Shown piece after piece: positions 1 to 6,646 of a stretch of DNA of 11,724 nt. The DNA comes from Dehalococcoidia bacterium UBA4060 (GTDB lineage Bacteria > Chloroflexota > Dehalococcoidia > GIF9 > UBA5629). The stretch is from positions 1 to 11,724 of the forward strand of contig DFZI01000106.1 in assembly GCA_002383665.1 (NCBI GenBank), read 5' to 3'. A program made the translations under genes and the position numbers. The stretch's first letter is position 1. Each line of letters starts with the position of its first letter. The notes beneath the pieces were generated by a model that did not search any database, was not told the DNA's origin, and saw only the letters and a list, made by a program, of their open reading frames with translations.

Positions 1-1
1 G

Positions 2-79
2 GGCGAGCTGGAGACAGCCGGGAGGATGCTGGGTATGAAAATAGAAGCAGCTCATGAAGGCCTTATTATCGAAGTGTAA
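2..79 (+). CDS. C-terminal fragment of an unidentified protein
   Basis: An open frame enters from the left edge and ends at TAA 77-79. It gives 25 residues beginning GELETAGRMLGM and ending EGLIIEV. The 5' part lies outside the window, so no family can be named. Support for it being coding is that the frame is open to the edge, its codons resemble neighbouring genes, and a hairpin suitable for termination starts one base after the stop codon. It is convergent with the dehydrogenase gene that ends at 118. I do not recognise the protein. Confidence 0.5.
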   Translation, partial: GELETAGRMLGMKIEAAHEGLIIEV

Positions 80-107
80 GGAGGTGCACCAGGCCGGGCG
101 CACCTTC
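80..107. terminator. Hairpin between convergent genes, probable terminator
   Basis: The arms GGAGGTGC (80-87) and GCACCTTC (100-107) pair over 8 bp with one G-T wobble around a 12-nt GC-rich loop. On the plus strand it is followed by a moderately T-rich stretch (117-125). It lies in the 38-bp gap between the stop at 79 and the convergent stop at 118, where a shared terminator is expected. The U-tract is not clean, so confidence is moderate. Confidence 0.45.
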
Positions 108-117
108 TGATCTGGTC

Positions 118-1005
118 TTATTTTATCGTGGTGATATCGAAGGGGACTTTCGTGCCGTCCGGCAGGTAATCGTAAAAGCCTTTGCCTACCTTGCGTCCCA
201 GCCTGCCTGCGGCGACCATTTTCTCCAGCAGCTCTGAAGTAACGGCGACCTCCTCTGCACCCAGAGCCTGGAAAGCCTTGCCCACGCGGACATAAGTGTC
301 CAGGCCAGCATTGTCGGCGATCTCAAAGGGTCCGATGTTCCAGTTGAAGCCATAGTGCATGCCCTTGTCGACGTCTTCGATAGAGGCGATGCCCTTTTCC
401 ACCAGGCTGAGCGCCTCCCGGAAGGACGCGCCGCTGACGCGGTTCATGATGAACCCGGGGATATCCTTCATGACCTTTACAGGGTACTGGCCGAGGGAGT
501 TTATAAAGTACAGGCTCTTTTGGAAAACCGCATCCGAGGTCTTTTCACCCTTGATCACCTCCACCAGCTTCATCATCGGCACCGGGCCGAAAAAGTGCAG
601 GCCGATAACCCTCTCCGGGTGGGTGGTGGGTGACGCCAGCCTGGTGATGGGGATGCTGGATGTGTTGGAAGCCAGAATGGTCTCCGGCTTGCATCGGGTG
701 TCGAGGTCTTTGAATATACCCTTCTTCAACTGCTCGTCTTCATAGACAGCCTCGATAACCCACTGGCACTGGGAGACAAGTGAAAGGTCCTTGACCGTGG
801 TGATCCTGTCCAAGACTGCCTTTGCACTATCCTTGATTTTCCCCTTGCTGGCCAGCTTCTCGGTCGACCAGCGGATCTGCTTCAACGTGCTCTCGAGAGC
901 GGCCGGGCTGGTATCATAGAGGTAGACGGTGTAACCACCCTGTGCCACGACCTGGGTGATGCCACCCCCCATAAAGCCTGCGCCCAAAACAAATACTTTA
1001 TCCAT
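118..1005 (-). CDS. L-3-hydroxyacyl-CoA (3-hydroxybutyryl-CoA) dehydrogenase
   Basis: Predicted cytosolic NAD-dependent enzyme of 295 aa that interconverts L-3-hydroxyacyl-CoA and 3-ketoacyl-CoA, as in beta-oxidation or butyrate-type pathways. The N-terminal Rossmann motif GAGFMGGG is at residues 8-15, with Asp31 at the end of the second strand fitting NAD rather than NADP. Family catalytic positions are visible: Ser116 in NTSSI, His137 in GLHFFGP, Glu149 twelve residues later, and Asn188 in IPGFIMNRV. The C-terminal helical domain is complete (FEIADNAGLD, GRKVGKGFYDY), and length matches the stand-alone 280-295 aa enzymes. ATG 1005 is chosen because GGGAGG (1015-1020) sits 9 nt upstream; an in-frame TTG at 1044 would put that Shine-Dalgarno inside the gene. 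Oddity: Gly140 replaces the Asn usual in HFFNP. Divergent from a crotonase-family gene. The chain-length preference cannot be read from sequence. Confidence 0.93.
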   Translation of the reverse strand: MDKVFVLGAGFMGGGITQVVAQGGYTVYLYDTSPAALESTLKQIRWSTEKLASKGKIKDSAKAVLDRITTVKDLSLVSQCQWVIEAVYEDEQLKKGIFKDLDTRCKPETILASNTSSIPITRLASPTTHPERVIGLHFFGPVPMMKLVEVIKGEKTSDAVFQKSLYFINSLGQYPVKVMKDIPGFIMNRVSGASFREALSLVEKGIASIEDVDKGMHYGFNWNIGPFEIADNAGLDTYVRVGKAFQALGAEEVAVTSELLEKMVAAGRLGRKVGKGFYDYLPDGTKVPFDITTIK

Positions 1006-1044
1006 ATCTGTTAACCTCCCTTTGTAATTGATGTTTGACGGCAA

Positions 1045-1074
1045 ATTATATCACTCTACCGACCGAACTGTCTC
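1045..1074 (-). promoter_or_regulatory. Candidate sigma-70-type promoter of the dehydrogenase gene
   Basis: Read on the minus strand, a perfect TATAAT lies at 1050-1045 and GAGACA (4/6 match to TTGACA) at 1074-1069, 18 bp apart. The transcript would start near 1038 and reach the chosen ATG at 1005 after a leader of about 30 nt that contains the GGGAGG ribosome binding site. Seen by eye only. Confidence 0.5.
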
Positions 1075-1147
1075 TCGGTATATCTGGTGTAAGTGCCTGT
1101 TTCTGCGGATTTTCATACCCGCTGGTGTAATTTGAGACTGTAATCAG

Positions 1148-1177
1148 CAGGCGCCTGTTGTCGCTTTGTTATATAAT
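1148..1177 (+). promoter_or_regulatory. -10 element TATAAT with a 10-bp palindrome upstream
   Basis: A perfect TATAAT is at 1172-1177 in the divergent intergenic region, 47 nt ahead of the crotonase-family start codon. No recognisable -35 lies at the right distance. Instead, the perfect palindrome CAGGCGCCTG occupies 1148-1157, where a -35 or an operator would sit. An activator or repressor site is possible but the palindrome is short and could be chance. Confidence 0.35.
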
Positions 1178-1224
1178 ATAGCCTGGTTTGGCCCTGCAAT
1201 AAGATTAGTAAGGAGGCATCCTTT

Positions 1225-1938
1225 ATGTCCGTAATAGACTGGAGTGTGGATGAGAATATCGCTGTATTGAGTATGAACAGCGGTGAAAACAGGTTCAATA
1301 TCAAATTTTGCACCGAGATGCTGGAGGCACTTGATGCAATAGAAAAAACCACTACAGTCAATGCGCTTGTGGTCAAATCGGGCCATGAGAAAATCTGGTC
1401 CAACGGCATGGACCTGGACTGGCTGGTGCCGGCGATGACCAGGAAGGACCCGGAATGTGAGACGTTCTTTAAGCTGCAGGACCAGTTGATGAGACGTATG
1501 CTGTTCTATCCCATGATCACGGTGGCCGCCCTGACCGGGCATGCCTTTGCCTCGGGAGCCATCTTCGCCTGCTGCTTTGATTTCCGCTTCATGCGTACTG
1601 ACCGTGGCTTTGTCTGCTTCCCGGAGGTCGACCTCAATATCCCCTTTGCGCCCTATATGACGGCCGTGATCAAGAAATGTTTACCCATGTATCTGGTGGA
1701 GGAAGCCCAGTTCACGGGCAAGCGTTTCACCGCCACCGAGCTTGAAGCCTGCCATTTTATCCGCAAGGCCTGCACTATGGACGAGCTTATGAAGGAGTCC
1801 ATTGCCTTCGCCAAGGGCCTGAACAAGGGCCGCTGGATCATAGGCGAGATGAAAAAGGTGCTGCGCAAGGATATAGCCGACCTCATGGAGGCGCCTGCAC
1901 AGGTCTCCTTTGATCCGGGCAATACACCCATAAAATAG
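1225..1938 (+). CDS. Crotonase-fold enzyme, probable Delta3,Delta2-enoyl-CoA isomerase
   Basis: Predicted cytosolic 237-aa member of the enoyl-CoA hydratase/isomerase superfamily, somewhat shorter than the usual 255-270. The first oxyanion-hole segment is WSNGMDLDWL (58-67) and the second is GHAFASGA (105-112). Of the two acid residues of enoyl-CoA hydratase, the one following GGG is replaced by Ile113, while the second is kept as Glu134 in the PEVDLNIP segment. Monofunctional enoyl-CoA isomerases keep only that second glutamate, so an isomerase moving double bonds of unsaturated acyl-CoAs is more likely than a hydratase; this is inference from residues. The start is well supported: AGGAGG at 1211-1216 lies 8 nt before the ATG. 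It is divergent from the 3-hydroxyacyl-CoA dehydrogenase, consistent with a shared acyl-CoA pathway. The lipoprotein gene follows after 95 bp and appears functionally unrelated. Confidence 0.85.
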   Translation: MSVIDWSVDENIAVLSMNSGENRFNIKFCTEMLEALDAIEKTTTVNALVVKSGHEKIWSNGMDLDWLVPAMTRKDPECETFFKLQDQLMRRMLFYPMITVAALTGHAFASGAIFACCFDFRFMRTDRGFVCFPEVDLNIPFAPYMTAVIKKCLPMYLVEEAQFTGKRFTATELEACHFIRKACTMDELMKESIAFAKGLNKGRWIIGEMKKVLRKDIADLMEAPAQVSFDPGNTPIK

Positions 1939-1954
1939 GCCGCCATACATATGT

Positions 1955-1981
1955 GCCTGCTTTTGTCAGGCGGTTCCCGCC
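1955..1981 (+). other. Two overlapping, mutually exclusive small hairpins
   Basis: GCCTG (1955-1959) can pair with CAGGC (1967-1971), or GGCGG (1969-1973) with CCGCC (1977-1981); both structures need bases 1969-1971. There is no U-tract after either, so this is a weak terminator at best between the crotonase-family gene and the lipoprotein gene. It might be an attenuator-like switch, but nothing else supports that. Confidence 0.2.
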
Positions 1982-2018
1982 GGATAGACCTGGATCGCCA
2001 TGAAAGCGTTTTAGACTG

Positions 2019-2024
2019 TAAAAT
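2019..2024 (+). promoter_or_regulatory. -10-like hexamer TAAAAT close to the lipoprotein start
   Basis: TAAAAT (5/6 match to TATAAT) ends 9 nt before the ATG at 2034. No convincing Shine-Dalgarno is present; only GAAAG lies nearby. Transcription from here would begin within a few bases of the start codon and give a leaderless or nearly leaderless mRNA. No good -35 is seen, so confidence is low. Confidence 0.3.
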
Positions 2025-2033
2025 GAAAGTTTT

Positions 2034-3671
2034 ATGAAACATTGCCTGAAGAAAAATGCGGTTAATGCTGTGCTGGCTGCGCTTATAGCGGCGCCGTTAT
2101 TGCTGGCATCCTGTCTGGCACAGGACAGGGTCTCCGGAGCGCTGGTGCGTGTTTTTGCCAGCGACCGTATGGGGACGGGCTTCGTCATGGATAAGTCCGG
2201 CTATATTGCGACCAGCTATCACGTCGTGGAGGGCAGCCAAGCGATCTCCATCGTCCTGAAATCTGGCGAGCAATACGACGGTAAACTTGTTTGCCGGGAC
2301 CGGGCGAGAGACCTTGCCGTAGTCCGCCTGGACGGAGTTGGGGTTGATTTGCCCGTACTTACCCCGGGCGATTCAAGCATGTTGGCGGAAGGCGAGCAGG
2401 TTACCGTGGTCGGCTACCAGCCGGGGAATACCGCCCCGGACAAAGCTTCGTCCTTTGTTGCGGGATTGAAAAAGGTGGACGGTATAAGCTGCCTGCAGTT
2501 GAACCCTGAGGTTACAACCGGCAGGTATGGGGCGCCCGTTATAAATAAAGCGGGCGAGGTAATCGGCATAGTGATGTGGGATAACGGCGACGCCACGCGT
2601 GCGGGGCTGGCTGTGGCCATCAACGACGCCAAGGGTTTGCTGGCTGCAGCCCTGTGTACTGACTGTGGGGATCTGGCGATATCCGGCGTTGTAACTCAAT
2701 CAGTGTCGGATACCAGCGCCATCATCACGTGGCAGACCAGCAAGCCTGCTGACGGGGCTGTACAATGGGGTCTGGCAGGATCATATAGTAATAAAACCCC
2801 CGCCGGGGGAGGACTTAGCAGGTCACATGCTGTTGTCCTGGAGGGATTGAAGCCAGAGACGACTTATCGGTACCGTGTCATATCTGCTGACGACTGTGGC
2901 AACGAGGTCGTTGCCGGTGCTCCGGATTTCACAACCACGGCCGCCGGGCTGCAATCGGGCGCTCTGAGCATAATAAATGTCAACGTGACCGAGATTTCCA
3001 GCTCGGGCGCATCTGTAACGTGGGTGACCAATAAACTCGCTGACAGCACCATATTCTATGGCACCGACGAGGCTTCCATGACCGCCACGCGCAGGGACAG
3101 CAATTATGTCTATGATCATAAGATCAGTTTTGAAGGCCTTTCGCCGGAGGTGCGCTACTACGTCAGGGTGGAATCCGTCACCGAGAAAGGCGAGACTGCA
3201 CAGGCTGCCGCACTGCCCTTTAAGACCAGATCGACCTCACCTCTTTGTTGCAAGCTGTCCTGCAAGCTGCCCGAGTTCGTTTTTAAAGACCTGGAGGGGA
3301 ACGATTTTACGCAGGACGACCTGGCCGGCAGGAAAGTCTGCATGACGTTTACCAAAACCACCTGCTCGATCTGCATGGGGCAGGCCGTTTATCTCAACGA
3401 CATTTACCAGTCCTGGCCCAAGGGCGACATAATGTTCATGTGTATTGCCAACCACGAAAAACCCGCGGATATAAATGAGTGGATGAAAAGATACGGTCTG
3501 ACCGTCCCTGTATATAATGATGTTGAGGGTGAGCTGGTTAACTTCTGCCATATGCGCACAATCCCCAGCACTCTGTGTGTTAACGAGAAGGGCATTATCT
3601 GCTATAGCAGAGAGGGCCCTTTCGGCAGCAAGAAGGAGTTTGAAGAAGCACTCAAGGCTGTTAAGTGGTAG
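2034..3671 (+). CDS. Lipoprotein: inactive HtrA-like domain, two FN3-like domains, thioredoxin-like domain
   Basis: A 545-aa protein with no family of this full architecture known to me. A lipoprotein signal peptide ends in the lipobox LASC, lipidated Cys27, so it should be anchored outside the cytoplasmic membrane. Residues about 32-205 form a trypsin/HtrA-like domain: His63 in the TSYHVVEG segment and Asp93 in ARDLAVVRL match the catalytic His and Asp. The serine motif (GNSGGP in the family) reads GRYGAP, with Tyr165 at the Ser position, so proteolysis is not expected. Two fibronectin-III-like domains follow (about 214-303 and 311-399, each with a conserved central Trp-containing strand and GL-P-Y-Y-RV ending). 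Residues about 405-545 are an AhpC/TlpA-like thioredoxin fold with CSIC (Cys444, Cys447) and cis-Pro511. Role inferred: extracytoplasmic thiol-disulfide protein with a ligand-binding pseudoprotease. Several extra cysteines (209, 212, 288, 405, 406, 410) could form disulfides. Confidence 0.85.
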   Translation: MKHCLKKNAVNAVLAALIAAPLLLASCLAQDRVSGALVRVFASDRMGTGFVMDKSGYIATSYHVVEGSQAISIVLKSGEQYDGKLVCRDRARDLAVVRLDGVGVDLPVLTPGDSSMLAEGEQVTVVGYQPGNTAPDKASSFVAGLKKVDGISCLQLNPEVTTGRYGAPVINKAGEVIGIVMWDNGDATRAGLAVAINDAKGLLAAALCTDCGDLAISGVVTQSVSDTSAIITWQTSKPADGAVQWGLAGSYSNKTPAGGGLSRSHAVVLEGLKPETTYRYRVISADDCGNEVVAGAPDFTTTAAGLQSGALSIINVNVTEISSSGASVTWVTNKLADSTIFYGTDEASMTATRRDSNYVYDHKISFEGLSPEVRYYVRVESVTEKGETAQAAALPFKTRSTSPLCCKLSCKLPEFVFKDLEGNDFTQDDLAGRKVCMTFTKTTCSICMGQAVYLNDIYQSWPKGDIMFMCIANHEKPADINEWMKRYGLTVPVYNDVEGELVNFCHMRTIPSTLCVNEKGIICYSREGPFGSKKEFEEALKAVKW

Positions 3672-3731
3672 CGCTGGTTGAATCGGGGTGGCTGGGTGGG
3701 CAATGCGGCCATACATTACGGAATGGACTGT

Positions 3732-3761
3732 AGCTGGCGCAGCCGGATGGCTGCGCCAGCT
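3732..3761 (+). terminator. Strong intrinsic terminator of the lipoprotein gene
   Basis: A perfect 13-bp inverted repeat, AGCTGGCGCAGCC (3732-3744) and its complement (3749-3761), closes a GGAT tetraloop. It is followed on the plus strand by a pyrimidine/T-rich tail (3762-3779). It lies 60 bp past the lipoprotein stop and before the convergent stop at 3788. The minus strand lacks a T-rich tail, so it works best for plus-strand transcription, although the stem would also block transcripts coming the other way. Confidence 0.85.
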
Positions 3762-3787
3762 GTCCTCTTTATTTATTATAGGTGGGT

Positions 3788-5353
3788 TTATGTCTTGAAT
3801 GTCAGGGTCAGGGCGTTGCCCAGATCGATGATGTCTCCGTCTTTCAGCATGTGACGGCCGCTGCCTTTGATCTCCACACCGTTGACTTTCGTACCGTTGG
3901 TGCTGCTGCGGTCTTCGATGAAATACTGGCCGTCTTCATACCAGATGTTGATATGCTGACGTGAGATGTAGGACGCTTTATCGGCGGCCATAAACTTTTC
4001 AAAATCGTGACGTCCGAAGTTGCGGCTGTTACCTGCCAGGATGATCTCACTGCCGTTGGGGATAGACAGCCTGGCCGGTACGGCTTCAAGCACCGAGGTG
4101 GTGGAAGGTGTCGTCTCTGACGAGGGAGTGGTGACCGCAGCCACTGCTGTATTGCTGGCAGACTGTGTGGCCGCAGGCTGAACCGCCGCGGACTTGCGTG
4201 GCCGGGTCAGAAACAGGACTATGACCAGTATGGCTGCCAGGGCCAGCAGTCCTATGAGCCCCCATAGCAGGTAGGGCGGCTGTGTAACCTCTATCGTTGC
4301 GCTGGTTGTCTGCCCGCTGCCATCGGCATAGACTGCATTGAGGGTGTAAATAGAGGTCTCTTTGGGTGTGATTTGTATGCTTCCTGTTGTGCCCACATTG
4401 CCGATGCCGCTGATCGTTACCTGCCTGGCGCCGGGGGCTGACCAGGAGAGTAGGGCGGAGTCTCCGCTCTGTATGTTATGGCGGTCGATGTTAAGAGTGG
4501 GAGCTACCCTGGGCCTGACTGTGATAGTGACACTGGAGGTTACCTGCTTTCCGGTGCTATTTTTGGCTGTTAAAGTATAGGTGGTGGTGGAGGTCGGGGT
4601 AACCGTGGTGGAGCCGGATGACGCCACTGTGCCTACGCCAGGCGAGATCGACACGCTGCTGGCATTAGAAGTTGTCCAGTTCAATGTTGCCGCCTCTCCT
4701 GCATCGATCGTGGAAAGATTGGTTGTGAATGAGTTTATATTCGGGTTATAGATGGGCGTGATAACAGTTCCCGGCACATCGTACGGATAGTAGGTACGGG
4801 TATAGTTGAAGGTGAGCGTGCGGGTCGTCCAGGAAAAACCTGAGAGGTACCACATCCTCCATGTATATTGTCCCGAAGGCTCCCATGACTCGGCAGCAAA
4901 GGGTCCGATCTTCCAGACGCCTGCTGAGGGCCTGTACCACCGGTAGCAGAGCCAGTGGCCGTATACCGTATCGCTGCCGCTGGGGTAATACTCCCAGAGG
5001 TAGAAATAGCCGGGGCCGTTGAAGGAGACGACCAGATAGCACAGGTCGTTGCGGTAAAGGTTGTTCAGCACCTGGCCGTATCTGTTGACCAGGTAGGCAT
5101 TGACGATGGAGGAGGGCATGCCTGGAGCAACAGGGGAAGGCGTTATCATGTACAGGTTGGCCCAGTTCTGGCTATAGACTTCAACATTGACTGCAGGCTC
5201 TATGAATTGCCCCCCATCATAGGGAGGTTGCCAGGCAGTGTCCGGCATTTGGGGTGGCATGGGTTGATCCTGTGCATGGGCAGGCAAGATTATCACGAGG
5301 GAGCACAGGAGAGACAGGGCAGTTACCACCAGCAATTTGTACAGGGTTTTCAT
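3788..5353 (-). CDS. Bitopic membrane FHA protein with extracytoplasmic Trp/Tyr-rich module and two Ig-like repeats
   Basis: A 521-aa protein with a cleavable signal peptide (residues 1-27, ending AHA). The outside part holds a Trp/Tyr-rich module (about 105-175: GYFYLWEYYP, GVWKIGPF, EPSG) shared with the FHA receptor at 5510-6646. Two bacterial Ig-like repeats follow (about 206-279 and 282-357, each with GE/GD, an LxW strand, a VSISPG-like turn and TxxYTLxA). One transmembrane segment (361-383) is followed by a low-complexity Ala/Thr/Ser linker (388-423). A cytosolic C-terminal FHA domain (about 430-521) keeps the phosphothreonine-binding residues: GR 447-448, SRQH 464-467, TNG 485-487 and NG 491-492. 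The role is inferred: a receptor that links an external signal to phosphothreonine-dependent complexes formed by the adjacent kinase. Start ATG 5353 has GGGAG 9 nt upstream. It lies 156 bp after the kinase operon and has its own promoter region with an 11-bp-period repeat array. Confidence 0.88.
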   Translation of the reverse strand: MKTLYKLLVVTALSLLCSLVIILPAHAQDQPMPPQMPDTAWQPPYDGGQFIEPAVNVEVYSQNWANLYMITPSPVAPGMPSSIVNAYLVNRYGQVLNNLYRNDLCYLVVSFNGPGYFYLWEYYPSGSDTVYGHWLCYRWYRPSAGVWKIGPFAAESWEPSGQYTWRMWYLSGFSWTTRTLTFNYTRTYYPYDVPGTVITPIYNPNINSFTTNLSTIDAGEAATLNWTTSNASSVSISPGVGTVASSGSTTVTPTSTTTYTLTAKNSTGKQVTSSVTITVRPRVAPTLNIDRHNIQSGDSALLSWSAPGARQVTISGIGNVGTTGSIQITPKETSIYTLNAVYADGSGQTTSATIEVTQPPYLLWGLIGLLALAAILVIVLFLTRPRKSAAVQPAATQSASNTAVAAVTTPSSETTPSTTSVLEAVPARLSIPNGSEIILAGNSRNFGRHDFEKFMAADKASYISRQHINIWYEDGQYFIEDRSSTNGTKVNGVEIKGSGRHMLKDGDIIDLGNALTLTFKT

Positions 5354-5392
5354 TTTTATTTACTCCCGCGGCATGTAATTCCAATTAAGCTA

Positions 5393-5398
5393 AATATA
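5393..5398 (-). promoter_or_regulatory. -10 element TATATT for the FHA receptor gene
   Basis: On the minus strand TATATT (5/6 match to TATAAT) lies at 5398-5393, 39 nt before the ATG at 5353. No -35 is obvious 17 bp upstream. The proximal edge of the repeat array at 5420-5459 is 21 nt away, a layout expected of a promoter needing an activator. Confidence 0.4.
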
Positions 5399-5419
5399 AG
5401 CGTGATGGAGACGGATTGC

Positions 5420-5459
5420 TTGACCCCGGGCTGATAGATGGCTGACAGTTTTCTGACAA
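5420..5459 (-). promoter_or_regulatory. Tandem array of four 7-bp elements on an 11-bp period (operator candidate, copy A)
   Basis: Written on the plus strand the elements are TTGACCC (5420), CTGATAG (5431), CTGACAG (5442) and CTGACAA (5453), each separated by exactly 4 nt. On the minus strand, toward the FHA receptor gene, the distal pair reads TTGTCAG then CTGTCAG with an AAAA spacer. That is the layout of operators for OmpR/PhoB winged helices (7-bp direct repeats, 4-bp AT-rich spacer), and close to a Pho box. A second array with the same period and orientation lies at 9109-9148. The regulator at 9228-9911 has a winged helix of this family and is the natural candidate to bind; that link is inference. 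Confidence 0.65.
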
Positions 5460-5509
5460 AAAGGTTGGGATATCAGATGATCATACCGAACTTTAATTTT
5501 GTAATCCGA

Positions 5510-6646
5510 TCAGAATCTCTGGAATTTTAGCTTGATCAAACTCGCCGGTTCGATAAGATCACCGTCGTTGAGTTTGACCGGCCCCTGTCCTGCGATGGAC
5601 ATGCCGTTGAGACTGGTGCCGTTAGTGCTGCAATCCTCTATCAGGAATTCTTTGCCTTCAAAGCTGATTTTAAAGTGTTGACGTGAGACTTGTCCCAGCT
5701 CGTCCAGGCCCAGCACCCGTGCCAGGTCTGCCCTGCCGACCGCGAGACCCTTTTCGGTCAGCTTTATCTCCAGGTGGCCGGGCAGGAGCAGGCGTCCCTT
5801 GAACCTGGCAGTTCCTTCTGCCATCGTAACAGCAGGTCGTTCTTCGCTTACTGCGGCCTGGTTTTCTAAAGGTATCGTTATGGCCGGTGTTGCTATCATC
5901 TTGGTAACAGGCTTCTTGTCCCTGCCCCTGCTGATAAAATAGCGGATGAAGATGAAAATGACCACCAGCACGGAAGGCCCGACCAGCAGGACAATCGGAT
6001 TGGTTAAAAATTTCAGCAGGGTATCACCGATGTTGCCGTTCCCGTCAGGTAGCGAGGTCGACGCTGTTGATGGCACGGGTGTGACCGGTGTAATCGGTGG
6101 TAGAGTTGCCTTTACATAAGTCCAACTAAGTTCTTTATATGATGCCCCGGGAATATCGGATGCGGCCCATCTGCCGTCGGCATAGTACCAGATATGGCAA
6201 AGGTGCAATCCTTCGGGCTCATTTTCCGCCGGTGAAAAAGGACCCAGCTTCCAGATGCCGCTCTGCCCCGGCTGCCATTTGTATGCGATCCAGCGGCCCA
6301 ATGCCTCGCTGCTCGGGGGAAAATACTCATAAATATACAACCAGCCCGGCATATTGATATCGACCAGCAGCTCCCAGATCTCATTACCGGTTACCGTGTA
6401 CTGGTCTGTTGCCGACTGGGAAGTGAAAACACAGTTAAATGAGGGGCTGACGGTCTGAGACTGTGCAGAAGCGCCCTGCAACTCGTGGGGAGGTACCACC
6501 TCCGGAGTAATATTATCGCTGAGCGGAGATTCAGGTGTGGTGAAGTTCTCCGATGGCGCCCCCACTGCAAATACACCGGAACTTATCCCGAAGATGGCCA
6601 GCAGCAAGACCAGTATTAAGGCCGGCCAGAAAGCGATATCCCTCAT
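5510..6646 (-). CDS. Bitopic membrane FHA protein with Trp/Tyr-rich extracytoplasmic module
   Basis: A 378-aa protein, last gene of the kinase operon. A signal peptide (1-27, ending VFA) is followed by a Thr/Ser/Pro-rich stretch, then a Trp/Tyr-rich module (about 93-165: GWLYIYEYFP, GIWKLGPF, EPEG, HIWYY) clearly related to the one in the 3788-5353 receptor. Then come a Pro/Thr linker (183-199), one transmembrane segment (about 217-239) and a positively charged RGRDKK stop-transfer. The cytosolic FHA domain (about 284-378) has the binding residues GR 304-305, SRQH 321-324, TNG 341-343 and NG 347-348. Unlike its relative it has no Ig-like repeats. The ATG overlaps the kinase stop (ATGA), which implies translational coupling with the kinase. 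I infer a receptor or scaffold recognising a threonine phosphorylated by that kinase. I know no named family for the outer module. Confidence 0.87.
   Translation of the reverse strand: MRDIAFWPALILVLLLAIFGISSGVFAVGAPSENFTTPESPLSDNITPEVVPPHELQGASAQSQTVSPSFNCVFTSQSATDQYTVTGNEIWELLVDINMPGWLYIYEYFPPSSEALGRWIAYKWQPGQSGIWKLGPFSPAENEPEGLHLCHIWYYADGRWAASDIPGASYKELSWTYVKATLPPITPVTPVPSTASTSLPDGNGNIGDTLLKFLTNPIVLLVGPSVLVVIFIFIRYFISRGRDKKPVTKMIATPAITIPLENQAAVSEERPAVTMAEGTARFKGRLLLPGHLEIKLTEKGLAVGRADLARVLGLDELGQVSRQHFKISFEGKEFLIEDCSTNGTSLNGMSIAGQGPVKLNDGDLIEPASLIKLKFQRF

Noticed and set aside
1113..1542. Antisense open frames opposite the crotonase-family gene
   Set aside because: They lack ribosome binding sites and family-like sequence, overlap a well-supported gene and a promoter region, and look like shadows of the coding frame.
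2000..2037. Two mini-frames of 3-4 codons just before the lipoprotein ATG, one ending ATGA over it
   Set aside because: A leader peptide with translational coupling is possible, but there is no Shine-Dalgarno for either, and frames this short are expected by chance.
5442..5459. A classical Pho box controlled by PhoB and phosphate starvation
   Set aside because: On the minus strand TTGTCAG and CTGTCAG with an AAAA spacer are indeed Pho-box-like, but no phosphate genes are present, the arrays have four elements, and an OmpR/PhoB-type winged helix is encoded at the locus. A PhoB site is kept as an alternative, not as the call.
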